35,113 nucleotides of DNA. Source: an uncultured Clostridia bacterium (lineage in GTDB: Bacteria > Bacillota > Clostridia > Christensenellales > Aristaeellaceae). This document shows positions 32,294 through 35,113 of this stretch, in pieces. The stretch is taken from assembly GCA_934670175.1 (NCBI GenBank), contig CAKUOX010000023.1, forward strand, positions 1 through 35,113, given 5' to 3'. Position 1 is the first letter of the stretch. Every line of letters begins with the position of its first letter. Position numbers and translations under genes: made by a program. The notes under the pieces were generated by a model, which worked only from the letters and a program-made list of their open reading frames with translations, ran no database searches and was not told where the DNA came from.

Positions 32294-32650
32294 TTATTCC
32301 TGTTTGCGCAGCGCGGCGATCTGGGTAACAGCCTGAGCATAGGCGCTGGCCACAGCTTCAAAGACTGAATCCGGCGGCAGTGCACTTTTTGAACGCAGCG
32401 CCTCCGTAAGCGCGCCTGCGGCGTCTGCGAGCATGTCCAGCCCCAGCGTAGCTGCCAAGCCTTTGAGCGCATGCGCGGCCAGAAATGCGGAATGGACGTC
32501 GTTATTGTCTCTTGCCTTCATCAGCTCCGCATAGGACGGATCAGAAAGGAATTTTTGAAGGAATTCCCCGATCAATTCATTTGATGGCAATCTTTGAATG
32601 ACCGCATCGTAGCTGCCGCCCACGGCATTATAGAATTCTTTAATACGCAT
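32294..32650 (-). CDS. Histidine phosphotransfer (Hpt) protein
   Basis: This 118-residue helical protein has the Hpt signature AAHALKGLAATLGL, with phospho-accepting H60. Such proteins shuttle phosphate between receiver domains in phosphorelays. It sits between the LytTR regulator and the lipoprotein gene on the same strand, matching a relay of kinase H390, receiver D808, Hpt H60 and regulator D58. The ribosome site is weak (GGATGAT). Confidence 0.9.
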   Translation of the reverse strand: MRIKEFYNAVGGSYDAVIQRLPSNELIGEFLQKFLSDPSYAELMKARDNNDVHSAFLAAHALKGLAATLGLDMLADAAGALTEALRSKSALPPDSVFEAVASAYAQAVTQIAALRKQE

Positions 32651-32724
32651 AATATATCATCCAGACAAACGGAATCCCCTTCTAAAGATGCTTACCGCGC
32701 CGTTTTCAAAGCGCTGAGTCAAGC

Positions 32725-33438
32725 CTAGCGCACGTCTGGATTTGAAGCCGTATACGCCATATAGGCCTGACGCACCGGCTTGATCCCGCGCTGGCGGATC
32801 GGAATGATCTCGCCGCTTGTCAGCTGAAACTGCTTTCCGATCTGCCTTACATGCGCCATATTCACCAAAAAGCTCTGGTGGCAGCGCAAAAACGACGGGT
32901 CGGCAAGTTCCTGCTCGATGGTGTTGAGCGTCTTATAGACGGTATAAACGTTTCCGGATACGGTATGGAGCATACACTTGGAATTGCTGCTCTCAATGTA
33001 TAAAATATTGCGGTGTTTGAGCCGCGTCACAGTGGTCCTCTGGCGGATCTGATAGGTGTTTGGATCATAATCGGTAGTGAGCCGCTTTAAAACGGTTTTG
33101 AGCTTATCGTAATTAACGGGCTTGAGTAAATAGCCGCTGGCGCTCACATCGTAGCTTTCGATCGCGAAGTCCGGCGAAGCGGTCAAAAAAACCAGTTTCC
33201 CATCATAGCCCATCGCGCGCAGGCTGTGGGCGACCTCAATGCCCATGGTATCTTTTAAATAGATGTCCAGAAAGGCAATATCGAAGTGGGTTCCATCCTC
33301 GACGTCGTACAGGAGCGCTTTACCACTTTCGTATGGCGTGAGCTCTAAAGAGAGCGACAGATCGAGGGCACAGCGGTTGAGCATGCGCATGATGATTTCG
33401 CAATGGATCTCGTTGTCCTCGCAGACAGCAATACGCAT
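32725..33438 (-). CDS. LytTR-family response regulator
   Basis: This 237-residue regulator has an N-terminal receiver (1-120) with acidic pocket E7/D8, phospho-acceptor D58 (IAFLDIYL) and the conserved lysine in LLKPVNY. A LytTR DNA-binding domain (about 135-230) follows, with HRNILYIES and FLRCHQSFLVNM. LytTR regulators bind paired direct repeats upstream of virulence, bacteriocin or cell-wall genes. It is the first gene of a four-gene signalling operon. ATG 33438 follows AAAGGA at about 11 nt spacing. Target genes are unknown. Confidence 0.93.
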   Translation of the reverse strand: MRIAVCEDNEIHCEIIMRMLNRCALDLSLSLELTPYESGKALLYDVEDGTHFDIAFLDIYLKDTMGIEVAHSLRAMGYDGKLVFLTASPDFAIESYDVSASGYLLKPVNYDKLKTVLKRLTTDYDPNTYQIRQRTTVTRLKHRNILYIESSNSKCMLHTVSGNVYTVYKTLNTIEQELADPSFLRCHQSFLVNMAHVRQIGKQFQLTSGEIIPIRQRGIKPVRQAYMAYTASNPDVR

Positions 33439-33816
33439 TGGGGATCAGATTCCTTTCTCAAAAAATCTTATCCCACGCTTGGAATTGCAAAAAGCGGCAC
33501 AAGGCAAGATTTAACAATATGTCGAGCACAACCGGTGTCGCTGCAAATTCCGGCGTGAGACCTGCGCCCTTCCATTTTGTAGCGCAGTCAATAGGAGACG
33601 CTTATGGTCACCTCTCAATTCTATATTTTACGCAGTAGACAAGAAATTTCAATAAAAGTATGGTTAAAATATGTTACATTTTTTTTAAAACATCACCATT
33701 TTTAGAATAATACGTCGCAGCAGCGCGAGCGGAGGCGAAACTCGGCGAACGAGGGCATGTAGTTTTCATCGGTTTTTGGTGCATATTCATAATTTATGTG
33801 CATGGAACGCTTTTTT
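33439..33816. other. Gene-free divergent region between the LytTR operon and spo0A
   Basis: Together with the spo0A promoter and leader this is a 496-bp gap. It is AT-rich in the middle (33600-33720). One short reading frame, 33604-33705 (33 codons, ending in three His and Phe), has an AGGAG six bases upstream, but nothing else supports it. A TGTCGAG at 33520-33526 is one base off the Spo0A box. No clean promoter for the LytTR gene is visible. Confidence 0.4.
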
Positions 33817-33825
33817 TGTTATAAT
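33817..33825 (+). promoter_or_regulatory. Extended -10 promoter element of spo0A
   Basis: TGTTATAAT (33817-33825) is a perfect extended -10, 110 bp before the start codon. No good -35 precedes it, and I see no sigma-H promoter of the kind known for B. subtilis spo0A. The roughly 100-nt leader contains AACGC and GCGTT as a small inverted repeat. Confidence 0.55.
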
Positions 33826-33934
33826 ACGAATAACGCGGGTTACATGCGTTGAGTGACAAAGGAAAAACGCTTACATGAAAGTGCTTTTCTGTGCATCTGG
33901 AGCAGAATTGTGAAAGGGAAAGGAGATAAGGATA

Positions 33935-34690
33935 ATGGAGCATAGGATCAACGTGGTATTGGCAGATGCCGATGAAAACTGCCGCATGAGGTTGCAGCAG
34001 GCAGTGCAAAGCAGAGATGATTTTAATGTGGTAGGAAGCACCGGCAACGGCGCCGAGGCTTGGAACATGATCGCGCAAAAGCATCCGAGTCTCGTAATCT
34101 CGGACATAATTCTACCGGAAATAGATGGCTTTGGACTGCTTGAGAAAATGTCCGGAATGTCCGTGCGGCCAAAGACGATACTGGTATCCGCATTCTGTCA
34201 GGAGCAGGTCGTATCTCAGGCGCTCGAGCGGGGCGCGGCTTTCTTTGTGGCAAAGCCCTGTGAGGTCGATTATCTGATCAAGCAGATGCTGCATATTGCA
34301 CAGCAGCCGGACGTGCAGGCGGACAACGGCGAGATGCTGGAGCGCCTCGTTACTTCGATCATCCATGAGATCGGCGTTCCGGCCAATATTAAGGGGCATC
34401 AGTATCTGCGAGAGGCGATCCTGTTGACGGTCAGGGATATGGATTTGATCAACGCGATCACGACGGAGCTGTACCCGCAGGTCGCCAAGCATTTCGGCAC
34501 CACTGCCTCCTGTGTGGAGCGCGCCATCCGGCACGCCATTGAGGTCGCCTGGGAGCGCGGCAATCTGGAAACGCTGCAGAGCTTTTTCGGCTATACGGTG
34601 AGCAATATCAAGGGAAAGCCGACCAACTCCGAATTCATCGCCATGATCGCCGACGGCCTCAGCCTGCGGCGCAAGAGCAGAATCGCATAA
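33935..34690 (+). CDS. spo0A: Sporulation master regulator Spo0A
   Basis: This 251-residue response regulator has a receiver domain with acidic pocket D11/D13 and phospho-acceptor D57 (VISDIILPEIDG), then the Spo0A-specific DNA-binding domain. The latter is recognised by TSIIHEIGVPANIKGHQYLREAI, SCVERAIRHAIEVAW and the C-terminal GKPTNSEFIAMIAD. Phosphorylated Spo0A binds 0A boxes and commits the cell to sporulation; in Clostridia orphan histidine kinases phosphorylate it directly. ATG 33935 follows AAAGGAG. The typical neighbour spoIVB is not upstream here; the LytTR signalling operon is divergent. A strong terminator follows. Confidence 0.97.
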   Translation: MEHRINVVLADADENCRMRLQQAVQSRDDFNVVGSTGNGAEAWNMIAQKHPSLVISDIILPEIDGFGLLEKMSGMSVRPKTILVSAFCQEQVVSQALERGAAFFVAKPCEVDYLIKQMLHIAQQPDVQADNGEMLERLVTSIIHEIGVPANIKGHQYLREAILLTVRDMDLINAITTELYPQVAKHFGTTASCVERAIRHAIEVAWERGNLETLQSFFGYTVSNIKGKPTNSEFIAMIADGLSLRRKSRIA

Positions 34691-34711
34691 GGATTGCAGG
34701 ACAGCATGACT

Positions 34712-34756
34712 GGAGGTTCGAGAGGGCTTCGGCTTTATCGGGTCTCCTGTTTTTTT
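34712..34756 (+). terminator. Intrinsic terminator of spo0A
   Basis: A 16-base arm (34712-34727) pairs with 34732-34747 around a TTCG tetraloop, with several G-U pairs and one mismatch. Seven T follow at 34750-34756. Confidence 0.9.
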
Positions 34757-34790
34757 GACAAATCGATCGGTTAATTGTGCTGCGTAAGAG

Positions 34791-34824
34791 AACAGCAGCC
34801 ACCTGAAAAATGGTGGCTGCTGTT
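34791..34824. terminator. Perfect 13-bp hairpin between spo0A and pckA, probably the pckA terminator
   Basis: AACAGCAGCCACC (34791-34803) and GGTGGCTGCTGTT (34812-34824) are perfectly complementary with an eight-base loop. It lies 17 bp after the pckA stop codon. Only a short T run exists on the plus side, so it may stop transcription from both directions. Confidence 0.7.
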
Positions 34825-34841
34825 TTAATGGCGTTACAGCT

Positions 34842-35113
34842 TTAGCACTTCGGGCCGGCAGCGACGAGCGCCTTACCAGCTTCGTTGCCCTCATACTTCG
34901 CGAAATTCTTGATGAATCTGGAAGCGAGATCCTTGGCCTTCGCATCCCATTCGGCGGGATCAGCGTAGGTATCGCGCGGATCGAGGATGCCGGTATCGAC
35001 GCCCTTCAGCTCGGTGGGAACCTCGAAGTCGAAATACGGGATCTTCTTGGTGGGCGCATTCAGAATATCGCCGTTCAGGATCGCGTCGATGATGCCGCGG
35101 GTATCCTTAATGG
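34842..35113 (-). CDS. pckA: Phosphoenolpyruvate carboxykinase (ATP), C-terminal 89 residues
   Basis: Translating the minus strand from the window edge gives IKDTRGIIDAILNGD, then VPTELKGVDTGILDPRDTYAD and an end in GKALVAAGPKC before TAA. This matches the C-terminus of ATP-dependent PckA, including the VDTxILDPRxTY and LVAAGP motifs. The enzyme interconverts oxaloacetate plus ATP and phosphoenolpyruvate plus CO2 and ADP. In anaerobes it often runs towards oxaloacetate. The 5' part lies beyond 35113. Convergent with spo0A. Confidence 0.93.
   Translation of the reverse strand, partial: IKDTRGIIDAILNGDILNAPTKKIPYFDFEVPTELKGVDTGILDPRDTYADPAEWDAKAKDLASRFIKNFAKYEGNEAGKALVAAGPKC

Overview
The window looks like chromosomal DNA from an anaerobic, endospore-forming Firmicute (class Clostridia). 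Sporulation and germination genes (Spo0A, a SpoIID-type protein, a GerA-GerB-GerC receptor) sit beside oxygen-sensitive glycyl-radical chemistry and a Firmicutes-type GlgC/GlgD/GlgA glycogen set. The DNA is fairly GC-rich with strong GC bias at third codon positions, which creates many long false reading frames opposite the real genes. A GC-rich gut clostridial lineage such as Christensenellales would fit, but that is a guess. I see no prophage, insertion sequence or CRISPR array.

Layout. 1-1898: a tRNA-Lys, a SorE-like zinc dehydrogenase, and an intergenic stretch with two tandem 65-bp repeats that fold as three-way junctions. 1899-6940 (minus): glgC-glgD-glgA followed by a CbbX/SpoVK-type AAA+ ATPase. 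7052-11279: a divergent acetate-kinase-like gene facing a glycyl-radical activase and a compact glycyl-radical enzyme (GRE), with two consensus promoters back to back between them. 11628-15556 (plus): dnaK, a DUF5685 protein, a J-domain protein with a Gly/Tyr-rich linker, and a zinc-ribbon membrane protein. 15560-15903: a gene-free chain of seven hairpins ending in an intrinsic terminator. 15972-22059 (minus): a lipid kinase, gerA-gerB-gerC with four-base overlaps, and a membrane metallophosphoesterase-like protein. 22228-26144 (plus): radA, a SpoIID-type lipoprotein, a ZnuA-like lipoprotein lacking the usual metal ligands, and rnhA. 26151-27701 (minus): a Xer-type recombinase and a 63-residue Cys-rich protein. 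27833-33438 (minus): a four-gene signalling unit made of a LytTR response regulator, an Hpt protein, a solute-binding lipoprotein fused to a 5'-nucleotidase-C-like domain, and a hybrid histidine kinase. 33935-35113: spo0A (plus) and the 3' end of pckA (minus).

How the parts may work together. The glg genes make ADP-glucose and glycogen. The GRE, its activase and the altered kinase look like one fermentation module of unknown substrate. The DnaK group looks like an Hsp70 machine with its own J-protein, separate from the usual hrcA-grpE-dnaK-dnaJ operon. The LytTR/Hpt/lipoprotein/kinase unit has every part of a phosphorelay that senses an extracellular ligand. The strongest candidates for something undescribed are the GRE-kinase locus, the hairpin chain at 15560-15903, the lipoprotein-coupled phosphorelay and the tandem three-way-junction repeats.
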